A stretch of DNA of 64,000 nucleotides from Planctomycetota bacterium (GCA_019636275.1 JAHBXY010000025.1:1-64000); one strand, 5' to 3'. Shown: positions 36,845 to 46,019, numbered from the stretch's first letter. Numbers and translations: made by a program. Notes: a model not told the origin generated them from the letters alone.

Positions 36845-38228
36845 TCTTCGCTCCCGGGTGGAACAGGACGAGCATCCACACCATGTAGCCCTGGACCGCC
36901 GCGCGCGCCGGCCAGGGGGCCGAGAGCAGCCCGTGCAGGTCGCCGCGCCGCTCGAGCCAGGCCTCGAACAGGAGGAGCGGCGTCGAGTAGAAGGCCACCA
37001 TGGCCAGTCCGGCAGCCGCGAGGTCGGTCATGACCGGTCGAGCGACGATCGCCGCGACGAGCTCGACGCTTTGGGTCAGGCTCTCCGCGCGGATGAGCAG
37101 CAGGCCCGCGCAGAAGGCGTGGAACGTGAGCGCGGCGCGGCCCACGTCGCCGAGGGCCCACGGCCGCTCGGGCTGTGCCGAGCTGCGCAGGAGCGCGCGC
37201 GCGGCGAGCAGCGCGCCGTGGAAGGCGCCCCACGCGACGAAGGTCCACGCGGCGCCGTGCCAGAGCCCGCAGAGCGTGAAGGTGATGAGCAGGTTCGATG
37301 CGGTGCGCCACGCCCCGCGGCGGCTTCCGCCCAGGGGCACGTACACGTAGTCGCGCAGCCAGGTGGAGAGGCTCACGTGCCAGCGGCGCCACAGGTCGCC
37401 CAGGTCCCTGGCGAAGAACGGGTGGCGGAAGTTGTCGGTCAACTGGAACCCCAGCCAGCGCGCCACGCCTTGGGCGATGGACGAGTAGCCGCTGAAGTCG
37501 CCGTAGATCTGCAGCGCGAAGGCGTAGGCCCCCATGACCACCTCGGGCCCCGCGCGCGCCGACGCGTCGCCCGTGAACACCGACTCCACCAGGGGGGCGA
37601 GGCTGTCCGCGAGCACGACCTTCTTGAACAGGCCGATGAGGATCAGGTAGGTCCCCGCCCTGACGTCCTCGACGCCCGGCGCCCGCGGCCGGGCGATCTG
37701 ACCGATCAGCCGGCCGGCGCGCTCGATCGGTCCCGCGACGAGCTGGGGGAAGAAGGCGACGAACAGCGCGAAGTCGAGCGGGTCGGCGCACGCCGGCGTC
37801 TGCCGCCGGTACACGTCGATCGTGTAGCTCATCGTCTGGAAGGTGTAGAACGAGATCCCCACGGGCAGGATCAGGCCCAGGGTGGGCGGCGCGGCGGGCA
37901 GGCCGATCGCGGCGAGCAGCGCCCCCAGCTCGCGCGCGAAGAAGTCCCAGTACTTGAAGAAGCCCAGGATCGACAGGTTCGTGCCCACGGACGCGAGCAG
38001 CAGCGCGCGCCGGCGCGAGGGCGCGTCCGTCCGCGCCAGCCCCCGGCCCACGGCGTAGTCGACGGCGGTCGAGGCCCAGATCAGCCCGAGGAAGCGCCAG
38101 TCCCAGCAGGCGTAGAAGACGTAGCTGGCGCCGAGCAGGAGCGCGTTCTGGCCCCTGTGCGGCAGCCGGAAGTAGGCGAGGAGGACGACGGCGTAGAAGT
38201 ACCAGAACAGGAAGCTGTCGAAGACCAC
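36819..38228 (-). CDS. MBOAT-family O-acyltransferase (AlgI-like)
   Basis: A 469-residue polytopic inner-membrane enzyme that passes an acetyl or other acyl group across the membrane to a polysaccharide-modifying partner. Hallmarks are LPVGISFYTFQTMSYTIDVYR, the FFPQLVAGPIERA motif, DLWRRWHVSLSTWLRDYVYVPLGG (split here across positions about 285-308), and the catalytic His H324 in LCGLWHG. Length and motif order match AlgI/PatA-type proteins. The SGNH gene overlaps its 3' end. The acceptor is probably the exopolysaccharide made by this locus. Confidence 0.92.
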   Translation of the reverse strand: MVFDSFLFWYFYAVVLLAYFRLPHRGQNALLLGASYVFYACWDWRFLGLIWASTAVDYAVGRGLARTDAPSRRRALLLASVGTNLSILGFFKYWDFFARELGALLAAIGLPAAPPTLGLILPVGISFYTFQTMSYTIDVYRRQTPACADPLDFALFVAFFPQLVAGPIERAGRLIGQIARPRAPGVEDVRAGTYLILIGLFKKVVLADSLAPLVESVFTGDASARAGPEVVMGAYAFALQIYGDFSGYSSIAQGVARWLGFQLTDNFRHPFFARDLGDLWRRWHVSLSTWLRDYVYVPLGGSRRGAWRTASNLLITFTLCGLWHGAAWTFVAWGAFHGALLAARALLRSSAQPERPWALGDVGRAALTFHAFCAGLLLIRAESLTQSVELVAAIVARPVMTDLAAAGLAMVAFYSTPLLLFEAWLERRGDLHGLLSAPWPARAAVQGYMVWMLVLFHPGAKSVFYYFQF

Positions 38229-38293
38229 TTCCCCCCCTGCGGTCGTTCGCGCGCCGCTTCAGGCGCCCGAGCGCCTGCCTCCAACCAACGACG

Positions 38294-38324
38294 CGGCCCA
38301 CGACGGGGTCGCCGTCGTGGGCCG
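38294..38324 (-). terminator. Hairpin terminator candidate
   Basis: A perfect 13-bp stem CGGCCCACGACGG with a 5-base loop lies 20 bp beyond the stop of the minus-strand coiled-coil gene and before the MBOAT gene. No U-run follows, so it may be a stabilising hairpin or Rho-assisted end rather than a classical intrinsic terminator. Confidence 0.6.
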
Positions 38325-38344
38325 TGCGGGTCGAGGCCGACGTC

Positions 38345-39694
38345 TCAGCGCCCGAGGTACTCGAGCAGCTCGTCCTCGCGCATGAAGATCACGCCGAACT
38401 GGGTCGCCTGGCGGATCTTGTCCTGCAGGTCCGCGTCCTCGTTGGCCTCGCCGAGGACGATCACGAAGTCGGTGCGGATCGACACGTCGCGGTCGACCTT
38501 GCCGCCGAACTCCTCGATCTTCCGCTGCAGCTCCTGCAGGTTGTAGTAGCGGTTCTCGAGCTTCGTGCCCACGAAGACGAAGTTCTTCTGGTCGGCGGCG
38601 TCGAAGAACGGGTTGCGGATCAGGTCGCCCTTGACGATCGGGTCGTTCGGGTCGGGGACGATCAGGCGCTCACCCGTGATCGGGTGCTGGACCTCGGCGC
38701 CCTCGATGATCGCGCACTGGGCCATGTCCTCCTCGAGCCGGCGGACCTCGATCACGCCCTTGATCTTCTGCATGCCGCCCTTGACGAACTGGTAGACCTG
38801 GAAGCGCGTGTTCACGCGCAGGCCGTGGCGGCGGCCGATGTCGATCCAGGCGTAGCCGAGGTTGGCGTCGGCGAACACGACCTCGCCGTCGTTGCGCGAG
38901 TTCTCGGCGAAGGTCTTGGTCGACTTCTTGGTCAGGTCCTCGATGCGGTGCTCGAGCTGCTTCACCTGGCTGGAGAGGCGCGCCTCCTCGAGGCGGAAGT
39001 CACGCTCGAGGCGCCCGCGCTCCTTGCGCACGTTCTCGATCTCCTCGACGAGGCGCTTCTTCTCGAGGTCGGCCTTGCGGCTGAGCTCGATGTTCTCGTC
39101 GGTGAGCCGGTTCTTCTCGGCGCGCAGCTCCTCGATCTCGCGCTGCCGCGCGTTGAGGTCGCGCACCATGTTGTTGCGGATCGACTCCACCTCCTCGCGC
39201 GCCGCGATGCGCTCGTAGCGCAGGCGGGGGATGACGTGGATCAGCGCCGCCATCTGCTCGTAGATCTCGGAGAACAGCTCGGCGAAGTTCGTGTACTGCC
39301 GCGGGCGCTGCTTGAACTCGGTGAGCTTCTGCCAGAGCGCCTTGACCTGGGCGTCCTGGATGTTCTTCCAGTCGTCGTTGGCGGCGAACTCGAGGGCCAG
39401 GATCTCCTGGATCCGCTGCGAGGCCGGGTCGAGGATCGTCGTCTTGAAGTGGTCCAGGCGGACCTCGTCATCGGGGCGGCCGTGGATCAGCAGGCGCGAC
39501 TCCTGCTGCTCCTTGAGCAGGCCGCGCACGCGCTCGACCTCGGCCTGGTACTTCTGCTCGGCGCCGGCGATGCGGCGCTCGGCCTCCGTGAGGTCCTGGT
39601 TGAGCTTGTACGCGACGACCAGGATGCCCATCGAGGTGAGGATCGCGAACACGAGCCCCACCAGGTACACGGTCGAACCGGCGGCCTTCGCCAT
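38345..39694 (-). CDS. Membrane-anchored coiled-coil protein with BRCT-like C-terminus
   Basis: A 449-residue protein. Residues about 8-30 form one membrane segment (VYLVGLVFAILTSMGILVV). A long coiled coil covers about 30-75 and 160-265, rich in Glu/Arg/Lys heptads. A beta-rich domain (FADANLGYAWIDIGRRHGLRVNTRFQVYQ) follows at about 272-350. The last 80 residues (NFVFVGTKLENRYYN, IEEFGGKVDRDVSIRTDFVIVG-type pattern, ATQFGVIFMREDELLEYLG) look like a BRCT domain, normally a phosphopeptide or DNA-break-binding module. I know no named function for this architecture. The divergent coaE-rho unit starts about 350 bp away. Confidence 0.72.
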   Translation of the reverse strand: MAKAAGSTVYLVGLVFAILTSMGILVVAYKLNQDLTEAERRIAGAEQKYQAEVERVRGLLKEQQESRLLIHGRPDDEVRLDHFKTTILDPASQRIQEILALEFAANDDWKNIQDAQVKALWQKLTEFKQRPRQYTNFAELFSEIYEQMAALIHVIPRLRYERIAAREEVESIRNNMVRDLNARQREIEELRAEKNRLTDENIELSRKADLEKKRLVEEIENVRKERGRLERDFRLEEARLSSQVKQLEHRIEDLTKKSTKTFAENSRNDGEVVFADANLGYAWIDIGRRHGLRVNTRFQVYQFVKGGMQKIKGVIEVRRLEEDMAQCAIIEGAEVQHPITGERLIVPDPNDPIVKGDLIRNPFFDAADQKNFVFVGTKLENRYYNLQELQRKIEEFGGKVDRDVSIRTDFVIVLGEANEDADLQDKIRQATQFGVIFMREDELLEYLGR

Positions 39695-39839
39695 GAGATC
39701 TCCCTGCGATGCGTCGGGTCCGGCGCGCTCCGGTGCGGCGACGCGGGGCGCATTCTAAGCGCGTGCGCGGCAAGGGGTCAACGGCGTGCCTCGATGACGG
39801 CGCGGTGACCCGGCGCGGGCCCGTCGCGGGATCTGGGCC

Positions 39840-39868
39840 TTGACGGACCGGGCGCGATCCCGCATAAA
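39840..39868 (+). promoter_or_regulatory. Candidate sigma70-like promoter for coaE-rho
   Basis: TTGACG (39840-39845) and CATAAA (39863-39868) are 17 bp apart on the plus strand, an almost ideal -35 and an AT-rich -10 in GC-rich DNA, about 180 bp before coaE. The rest of the 352-bp gap 39695-40046 shows no gene. Confidence 0.5.
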
Positions 39869-40046
39869 GCAAGTGCCCGACCTGGCCAGCCGGACGGTCG
39901 TGCGGTCCTCGTCCCGTTCGGCTCCGCGCCGCTCCGCGCCGTGGGACGGGCGGCCGACCCCGGTCAGGCCCTCGCGCTCGAAACCAACCGCCGCCGGGGC
40001 CGTTCCCGGCACGAGCTAACGAAACGCTGTCAGCGCGGCAGGCGGC

Positions 40047-40757
40047 ATGACCCGAGCGAGGGTCGGCGCCGTCGCCGCGCAGGGAATCAACCTGGCTCGT
40101 CCCCTCCCCCACCCCGAGGTCCCGCTCGCCGTGGCGCCCACCCACCCGGTCACCATCCTGGTCCAGGGCGGGATCGCCAGCGGCAAGTCCACGGTCGGGC
40201 GGCTCCTGACGGACCGGGGGGCGACGCTGCTCGACTGCGACCGGATCGCGCACGAGGCCCTGGCGGAGCCGGCGGTCGAGGCCGCGGTCCGCGAGGCCTT
40301 CGGGGCCGGGGTGGCCGGCCCCGACGGCCGGATCGACCGGCGGGCGCTGGGGCGGGTGGTCTTCGACGACCCGGCGGCCCTCGCGCGCCTCGAGGCGCTC
40401 GTCCACCCGCGCGTGCGCGAGCGCGTGCAGGCGGCCCTGGCCGCCCTGCGGCCCGACGACGCGGGGCGGCGGCCCGTCGCGGTGATCGACGCGGCCGTCG
40501 CGAGCAAGATGCGGCTCCTCGATGGAGGCGACTACGACGTGGTCGTCTTCGTCGACGTGGAGCCCGAGACCCGGCGGCGCCGCGCGCTCGAGCGCGGATG
40601 GGCGTCGGGCGAGCTGGAGCGCCGCGAGGCGCGGCAGGAGTCCCTGACGGTCCTGAGGGACCGCGCCGACGTCGTCATCCCGAACGACGGCGACCTGCGG
40701 GAGGCCGAGAGCCATGTCGAGCGAGTCTGGTCAGAGTTCGTCGAGCCGCGACGCTAA
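40047..40757 (+). CDS. coaE: Dephospho-CoA kinase
   Basis: Catalyses the last step of coenzyme A synthesis, phosphorylating the 3' hydroxyl of dephospho-CoA with ATP. The P-loop GGIASGKST is at residues 41-49, followed by [10 protein letters not shown] (substrate site), HPRVRE and a C-terminal PNDGDL segment typical of the family. From ATG 40047 the protein is 236 residues, with about 30 extra N-terminal residues compared with most CoaE. GTG 40131, with GAGGT about ten bases upstream, would give a more usual 208 residues and may be the true start. The 3' end overlaps rho by 44 bp. Confidence 0.92.
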   Translation: MTRARVGAVAAQGINLARPLPHPEVPLAVAPTHPVTILVQGGIASGKSTVGRLLTDRGATLLDCDRIAHEALAEPAVEAAVREAFGAGVAGPDGRIDRRALGRVVFDDPAALARLEALVHPRVRERVQAALAALRPDDAGRRPVAVIDAAVASKMRLLDGGDYDVVVFVDVEPETRRRRALERGWASGELERREARQESLTVLRDRADVVIPNDGDLREAESHVERVWSEFVEPRR

Positions 40758-42648
40758 GTCGTCGGGCAAGGAGCGCCGGGGCGGGTCGCGCGCGGCGTCG
40801 CGCGGCAAGGCCGGCGCGAAGGTCGCCGACGCGCTCGACGAGAGCGGCGCGCACGAGGACGCCTCGTCCGAGGAGGCCGCGCCCCTGGCCGACGAGGGCC
40901 CCCGGCGCGGGCGGCGCAAGGCAGCCGCGCCCCGGCGCCGCGCCCGCGAGGACGAGGACGAGGACGAGGACGACCGCGAGGACGAGTCGGGCGAGGAGGA
41001 GGCCGTGAGCGGCGCCGCCCGGCCCGCGCCGGTCGCCCCCACGCTGTTCCGCCGGCCCGAGCCGCGGCCCGCTCCGCCGCCGCCCCGGCCCGAGCCGCGC
41101 GACGACGAGCGCGGCGACCGGCGTCACGAGCGCCCCCAGCGTGGCGACGACCGCCCCCAGCGCGGCGACGACCGCCCCCAGCGCGGCGACGACCGCCCTG
41201 AGCGCGGAGACCGCCCCCAGCGCCCCCAGCGTGGCGACGACCGCCCCCAGCGCGGCGACGACCGGCGGCATGGCGGGCGCGACCCGCGGCCCGACCACCG
41301 CGACGCCCGCCACGAGCGGGCGCCGGCCCACCTCGACGAGAGCGACGAGGTGCCGGTCGAGGCGCCGGCGCCGCCCGGCCGCGCGCTGGACATCGCGGAG
41401 CTGCAGAAGCTCCCCGTGGGCGAGCTGTGGAAGATCGGCCGCGAGTACGGCATCCGCGACTTCACGGGCCTGAAGCGGCACGAGCTGATCTTCCAGGTGG
41501 TGCGCCAGAACCGCAACGGCGCCACCCACGGCGAGGGCGTGCTGGAGATCATCCCGCCCGACGGCTTCGGCTTCCTGCGCTCGCCGCAGGACAGCTACCT
41601 GCCGAGCCCGGACAACATCTACATGGCGCCGTCGCAGGTGCGCCGCTTCGGGCTGCGCACGGGCAACCTCGTGCGCGGGCTCGTGCAGCCGCCGGCCGAC
41701 CGGGAGAAGTTCTTCAAGCTGGCGCAGGTGGAGCAGATCAACGGCGAGCCGCCGGAGAAGCTGCTCGAGGTGCCGCACTTCGACGACCTGACGCCGCTCT
41801 ACCCCGAGCAGCGCCTGCGCCTCGAGAGCGGCCGCCCCGAGGACGCCGAGCTGCGGATCATGGACCTGCTGACGCCCATCGGGAAGGGCCAGCGCGGCCT
41901 GATCGTCGCCCCGCCGCGCACGGGCAAGACGATCCTCCTGCAGAAGCTCGCCAACTGCATCGCCAAGAACAACCCGGAGGTCTACCTCATCGTGCTGCTC
42001 ATCGACGAGCGGCCCGAGGAGGTCACGGACATGGAGCGCACGGTGAAGGCCGAGGTGATCGCCTCGACCTTCGACGAGCCGGCCGCGCGCCACGTGCAGG
42101 TGGCCGAGATGGTCATCAACAAGGCCAAGCGCATGGTCGAGTACGGGCGCGACGTCGTGATCCTGCTCGACTCGATCACGCGCCTCGGCCGCGCCTACAA
42201 CACCGAGGTCCCGCACTCGGGCAAGATCCTCTCGGGCGGCGTCGACGCCAACGCCCTCAAGGGCCCCAAGCGCTTCTTCGGCGCCGCGCGCAACATCGAG
42301 TTCGGCGGCTCGCTGACGATCATCGCCACGGCGCTGATCGAGACGAACTCGCGCATGGACGAGGTGATCTTCGAGGAGTTCAAGGGCACCGGCAACATGG
42401 AGCTGCACCTCGACCGCACGCTCGCCGACCGGCGCATCTGGCCGGCGATCGAGGTCCGGCGCTCGGGCACGCGCAAGGAGGAGCTCCTGTGCGACCCCGA
42501 GGAGCTGCGGCGCATCTGGACGATCCGCAAGATCCTCAACGAGATGAACCCCGTCGAGGCCATGGAGCTGCTCAAGGGCAAGCTCAAGAGCTTCAAGACC
42601 AACGCCGAGTTCCTCATGGCGATCAACCCCAACACCGCGCAGATCTGA
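40714..42648 (+). CDS. rho: Transcription termination factor Rho with long disordered N-terminal insertion
   Basis: A 644-residue hexameric RNA helicase. The canonical Rho begins near residue 222 ([23 protein letters not shown], Rho N domain), then the cold-shock-like RNA-binding domain (DGFGFLRS), the P-loop APPRTGKT (399-406), [24 protein letters not shown] and the Q/R-loop region. The extra 220 N-terminal residues are charged and disordered: a Ser/Lys/Arg stretch, an acidic run (DEDEDEDD), and RGDDRPQ repeats encoded by imperfect 21-bp tandem repeats at about 41134-41268. Such insertions occur in Rho of several phyla and bind RNA or promote condensation. The start overlaps coaE by 44 bp, so the two are cotranscribed. 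Confidence 0.97.
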   Translation: MSSESGQSSSSRDAKSSGKERRGGSRAASRGKAGAKVADALDESGAHEDASSEEAAPLADEGPRRGRRKAAAPRRRAREDEDEDEDDREDESGEEEAVSGAARPAPVAPTLFRRPEPRPAPPPPRPEPRDDERGDRRHERPQRGDDRPQRGDDRPQRGDDRPERGDRPQRPQRGDDRPQRGDDRRHGGRDPRPDHRDARHERAPAHLDESDEVPVEAPAPPGRALDIAELQKLPVGELWKIGREYGIRDFTGLKRHELIFQVVRQNRNGATHGEGVLEIIPPDGFGFLRSPQDSYLPSPDNIYMAPSQVRRFGLRTGNLVRGLVQPPADREKFFKLAQVEQINGEPPEKLLEVPHFDDLTPLYPEQRLRLESGRPEDAELRIMDLLTPIGKGQRGLIVAPPRTGKTILLQKLANCIAKNNPEVYLIVLLIDERPEEVTDMERTVKAEVIASTFDEPAARHVQVAEMVINKAKRMVEYGRDVVILLDSITRLGRAYNTEVPHSGKILSGGVDANALKGPKRFFGAARNIEFGGSLTIIATALIETNSRMDEVIFEEFKGTGNMELHLDRTLADRRIWPAIEVRRSGTRKEELLCDPEELRRIWTIRKILNEMNPVEAMELLKGKLKSFKTNAEFLMAINPNTAQI

Positions 42649-42980
42649 TCCGTGTGATCGACGGCTGCGGCCGCGGATGCCGGGCGAGGGGGGGCGCGCG
42701 CGGGTCGTCGGTGTGGCCCGCCTCGCAAGCTCCGTCCCGCGGCTGCGGTGCCGCGATCCAGGCGACCCCTATCGCTCGCGGCCGTCCGCAGCCGCGGGCC
42801 TCCCGCTTGCTCCGGCGGCCCACCGGGGATCCGGCGATCGATACGACCCGCGCGCGCTCCCCCCTCGCCTCGGCCTCCGCGGCCTCGCCTTGCTCGCGGT
42901 TGCATTCCACCCGTGGGGTTCGGGCGGTTCGACCCGAGTCGAGACAAGCTGGTGTGATCGACGGCTGCGGCCGCGGATGC
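42646..42980 (+). repeat. Dispersed structured repeat family 2, copy 1 (rho 3' region)
   Basis: Starts at the rho stop codon (TGATC). A 29-bp unit at 42652-42680 recurs exactly 300 bp downstream at 42952-42980 and, inverted, after prkA (about 55664-55692). Arms at about 42685-42708 and 42843-42867 (GCGCGCGCGGGTCGT type) pair to form a long stem. Inside it, CCCGCGGCTGCGG near 42738 and its complement near 42786 form a nested 13-bp stem. No protein gene is evident in 42649-43033. Possibly a transcript-end structure or small mobile repeat. Confidence 0.65.
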
Positions 42981-43033
42981 ACCATGCCGGCTGGCAGGGA
43001 CGGGGCCGGTCCGTTACACCTGACCCCAGCGAC

Positions 43034-43579
43034 GTGATCGAAGTCACCATCACGCACCTCACCGGCGCGCGGCGCAACGCCGTGGAGACCTTCGGGGCGC
43101 TCCCCCTGCGCCTGGGGCGCGGGGACGGCTGCGAGGTGCGCTTCGACCCCGAGCAGGACGCGAAGGTCTCGGCGTCGCACGCCGAGCTGCGCGCCGACGG
43201 CGAAGGCGGGGTCGTCGTCGCGGACCTCGACAGCACCAACGGCGTCCTGGTCAACGGGGTCAAGGTGCAGGGCACCGCCGCCGTGCCGAACCACGCCGTG
43301 GTCGAGGTCGGGGCCGGCGGGCCGCGCCTGAGGCTCACCTTCCAGCAGGGCGCCTCGGGGATCTCGTTCAGCAAGCTGCGGGCGCCGGCCGTCGCGCCGC
43401 GCGACGCCCCGCGAAACCTGCGGACGACCGACGAGACGCCGGCCTACCGCGAGGCCGACCTCGAGCCGCCGGCCGTGCGGCCGGCGCCGCCGACCAGCAA
43501 CGCCGGCGCGCTGATCGCGCTGGCGGTCGTCCTCCTCGGCGGCGCGGTGGTCGCCTTCGCGCTCCTGCGCGGCGGCTGA
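43034..43579 (+). CDS. FHA-domain protein with C-terminal membrane anchor
   Basis: A 181-residue protein from GTG 43034. The FHA domain covers about 5-100 (LRLGRGDGCEV, VSASHAEL, STNGVLVNG) and would bind phospho-Thr. A Pro-rich linker and one C-terminal membrane segment (ALIALAVVLLGGAVVAFALL, about 157-178) follow, so it is tail-anchored with the FHA domain cytoplasmic. An in-frame ATG at 42977 lies inside the family 2 repeat, and the residues between show no homology, hence the GTG start. It could recruit phosphorylated kinases to the membrane. Confidence 0.75.
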   Translation: MIEVTITHLTGARRNAVETFGALPLRLGRGDGCEVRFDPEQDAKVSASHAELRADGEGGVVVADLDSTNGVLVNGVKVQGTAAVPNHAVVEVGAGGPRLRLTFQQGASGISFSKLRAPAVAPRDAPRNLRTTDETPAYREADLEPPAVRPAPPTSNAGALIALAVVLLGGAVVAFALLRGG

Positions 43580-43696
43580 CCGCTCCGGAAGCGGCAGGGG
43601 CCGACGCACCGCATCGGCCCCCGCGCGCTTGCCCCACTCTCCATCGCCGACGACCTCCTCTTCGGACGTCCGCCGGCGCGGCTTGAGGCCCAGTCG

Positions 43697-44521
43697 ATGT
43701 CCCGCGCCCCGATCGTCATCCGCTCCGCGAAGAACGAGCGCCTGCGCGACGTCCGGGCGCTCGGGACCGCCCATGGGCGCAAGAAGCAGGGCCGCTTCCT
43801 GCTCGAGGGGCCGAAGGTCGTCGAGGAGGCGCTGGCCCTGCGACCCGGGTGGCTGGAGCAGGTGCTCGTGCGGGAGGGCGCCGCCGACGCGAGGGTCGAG
43901 CGCGTGCTCGCCCGGGCCGGCGACCTGGACCTCGCCTGCGCGATCGTCGCCCCCGAGGTCTTCGACGGCCTGGCCGCCAGCGAGCAGCCCCAGCCGCTCC
44001 TGGCCGTCGCGCGGCAGGCGTGGACCGATCTGCCCGACCTGCTGGGCGGCGCGGCCGACGCGGGGGCCCGCCGAGGGGTCGTGGCGCTGGCCGGGGTCCA
44101 GGACCCGGGCAACGTGGGCACGATCCTGCGCAGCGCCCGCTTCTTCGGCCTGGCCGGGGCGGTCCTCCTGCCGGGCGCGCAGGACCCCTGGAGCCCCAAG
44201 GTGGTGCGGGCCAGCGCCGGGGCGCTCCTGGCCGCGCCGCCGGCCCGAGCCCCCGACCTGCCGGCCCTCCTGGCCGCCGCGCGCGCGGCGGGCCTGACGC
44301 CGGTGGCCCTCGACGCCCACGCCGGGCCCGACCCGCGGCGCGAGCCCGGGGCGCTGCCCGGGCGGGCCCTCCTCCTGCTCGGGGCCGAGGGCGGCGGCCT
44401 CCCCGCCGACCTGGCGGCCGACGTGCGCCGCGTGCGGCTCGCGCCGGCCGACGCGACGGCCGAGTCGCTCAACGTCGCCGTGGCCTTCGGCGTGGTCGCC
44501 GCCCTGTGGGCCGGGGGCTGA
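43697..44521 (+). CDS. TrmH/SpoU-family RNA 2'-O-methyltransferase
   Basis: A 274-residue SPOUT enzyme that methylates ribose 2'-OH in rRNA or tRNA with SAM. An N-terminal substrate-binding domain (KQGRFLLEGPKVVEEAL) is followed by the three SpoU motifs: QDPGNVGTILRSARFFG (motif 1 with catalytic Arg), LLLLGAEGGGLP (motif 2) and ESLNVAVAFGVV (motif 3). The target base cannot be told from sequence; RlmB-like or TrmH-like are both possible. It precedes the pseudouridine synthase by 64 bp, grouping two RNA-modification genes. Confidence 0.9.
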   Translation: MSRAPIVIRSAKNERLRDVRALGTAHGRKKQGRFLLEGPKVVEEALALRPGWLEQVLVREGAADARVERVLARAGDLDLACAIVAPEVFDGLAASEQPQPLLAVARQAWTDLPDLLGGAADAGARRGVVALAGVQDPGNVGTILRSARFFGLAGAVLLPGAQDPWSPKVVRASAGALLAAPPARAPDLPALLAAARAAGLTPVALDAHAGPDPRREPGALPGRALLLLGAEGGGLPADLAADVRRVRLAPADATAESLNVAVAFGVVAALWAGG

Positions 44522-44585
44522 CGCACGTCCGCGGCGCCGCGCCGGGAGGGCTTGTCCGCCGGCCGCCGCGGCGCACGATGGCGGC

Positions 44586-45611
44586 ATGCACGACGACGAC
44601 GACGGCATGCACGACGACGACGACGACGCGCGCCTCTCCTTCGTCGTGGGGCCGGGCGAGGCCGGCCAGACGGTGCTGGCCGCGCTGGCCGAGCGGCTCC
44701 CCGACGTGCCCACGGCCCACCTGCGCCACCTCGTCCAGGACGGGGGCGTGGTCCTCAACGGGCAGCGCTGCGGCCCCGGCCAGGCGCTCGGCGAGGGAGA
44801 CCGGCTGGAGGTCGATGCCGACGACCTCGAGCGGATCGAGCCCGCGCCGCTGCCGGGCTTCGCCGTCCTGCACGAGGACGCGCAGGTCCTCGCCTGCCTG
44901 AAGCCGGCCGGCGTGGCGGTCGAGGCCGAGCGCGGCGACGACGAGCGGCCGTTCAAGGCGGCGATCCTGCACCACCTGCTGGCCGGCGCCGATGGCCGCC
45001 CGCCGCCGCGGCCGCGCGTCGTGCACCGGCTGGACAAGGACACGACCGGCGTCGTGCTCGTGGCCAAGACGAAGGAGGCCCTGGCCGACCTGACGCGGCA
45101 GCTCGAGGAGCGGCGCGTGCACAAGGACTACCTGGCCCTGGTCCTCGGCGCCGTGAAGCAGGACCAGGGCGAGGTGGACCTGCCGCTCCCCGACCCGACC
45201 GCGCCGCGCCGCGGGGGCGCCCCGCGGCTCGAGGCGCGCACGCGCTGGGAGGTCGTGGAGCGCTTCCACACGCACACCCTGCTGCGCTGCCATCCGGTCA
45301 CCGGCCGCCAGCACCAGATCCGCCAGCATCTCGCCGCCGCCGGGCACCCGCTGGCCGTCGACCCCCTCTATGGCGGCGGGGCGGCGCTCCTCCTTTCGAA
45401 GGTCAAGCGCGGCTACCGGCCCAAGGCGCAGGGCGAGGAGCGGCCGCTGCTGGGGCGCCTGTCGCTGCACGCCGAGCGGATCGTGTTCCGGTCGCCGGCC
45501 ACCGGCGAGGCCGTCGAGGTCGTGGCCCCGCTCCCCGAGGACCTCGAGGTGACGCTCCGGCAGCTCCGGAAGTGGGACGTCCCACAGCCGCCTCGCCGCC
45601 CACGGCGCTGA
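44586..45611 (+). CDS. RluA-family pseudouridine synthase
   Basis: A 341-residue enzyme isomerising uridine to pseudouridine in rRNA or tRNA. The N-terminal S4-like domain (about 30-80) is followed by the catalytic domain, with HRLDKDTTG placing the catalytic Asp at D150, then VHKDYLALV and HPVTGRQHQIRQHL. The first 16 residues are a curious acidic duplication (MHDDDDG then MHDDDDDD-like) from a 21-bp direct repeat; the second ATG is an alternative start. The stop codon is the first part of dispersed repeat family 1, copy B. Confidence 0.9.
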   Translation: MHDDDDGMHDDDDDARLSFVVGPGEAGQTVLAALAERLPDVPTAHLRHLVQDGGVVLNGQRCGPGQALGEGDRLEVDADDLERIEPAPLPGFAVLHEDAQVLACLKPAGVAVEAERGDDERPFKAAILHHLLAGADGRPPPRPRVVHRLDKDTTGVVLVAKTKEALADLTRQLEERRVHKDYLALVLGAVKQDQGEVDLPLPDPTAPRRGGAPRLEARTRWEVVERFHTHTLLRCHPVTGRQHQIRQHLAAAGHPLAVDPLYGGGAALLLSKVKRGYRPKAQGEERPLLGRLSLHAERIVFRSPATGEAVEVVAPLPEDLEVTLRQLRKWDVPQPPRRPRR

Positions 45612-45784
45612 CCGCGCTCACCGCTTGATCTGAGAGCGAAGCGAGCAGATCGAGCGGTGGCGCGCATCCCCGAGCGAAGGCCGCGAAGCGGCCGAGCGAG
45701 GGCGACAGGTGCCTCACTGCGGATCGGAGCATCGGGCCGCGGTCCATGACGTGGACGTCAACACAGGCGACGGCCGCTGTGAGC
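45608..45784 (+). repeat. Dispersed structured repeat family 1, copy B
   Basis: A 177-bp copy beginning CTGACCGCGCTCACCGC at the pseudouridine synthase stop. It is nearly identical to 58885-59061 and to the complement of 9382-9557. It includes the stem CACCGCTTGATCTG / CAGATCGAGCGGTG, a hairpin GGCCGCGAAGCGGCC and the end GGCCGCTGTGAGC. The rest of the gap to 46019 holds the glycosidase leader. Confidence 0.78.
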
Positions 45785-45863
45785 CGTCGCCTCGCCGGCG
45801 TCGCGCGTCACGGCCGCGTCACCGGCCTGTCAGGCCGACGAGCGGTCTCCGCTCGGCGAACAT

Positions 45864-46019
45864 GCCCCAAACTTGCCGGGGCATCCCTTTTCGCCCGGCG
45901 CGCCCGGGCAGGGGAGGCGCCAGGAACGCCAGGGTTGCGCTGGTTACGGGCGCGTTCCCCGGGCGCGCCGTTCGCTCTCCCCGGCCTGCGCGCGAGGACA
46001 GTCGAGGGGACGAACGTTC
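45864..46019 (+). promoter_or_regulatory. Leader shared by the two secreted glycosidase-like genes
   Basis: GCCCCAAACTTGCCGGG (45864-45880) lies 140 bp before the start at 46020. The identical 17-mer lies 154 bp before the start at 48181. Here it can fold as ATGCCCC/GGGGCAT around the core. Further shared pieces are TTCGCCC, GGTTACG and GTTCGCT. It may be an operator or a structured 5' leader; the function is unknown. Confidence 0.45.

Noticed and set aside
41134-41268. 21-bp repeats resembling an array
   Set aside because: They are in-frame codon repeats of the Rho N-terminus without spacers.
42677-43033. Upstream extension of the FHA protein through the repeat
   Set aside because: The residues are encoded by the family 2 repeat and show no conserved pattern; FHA homology begins at GTG 43034.
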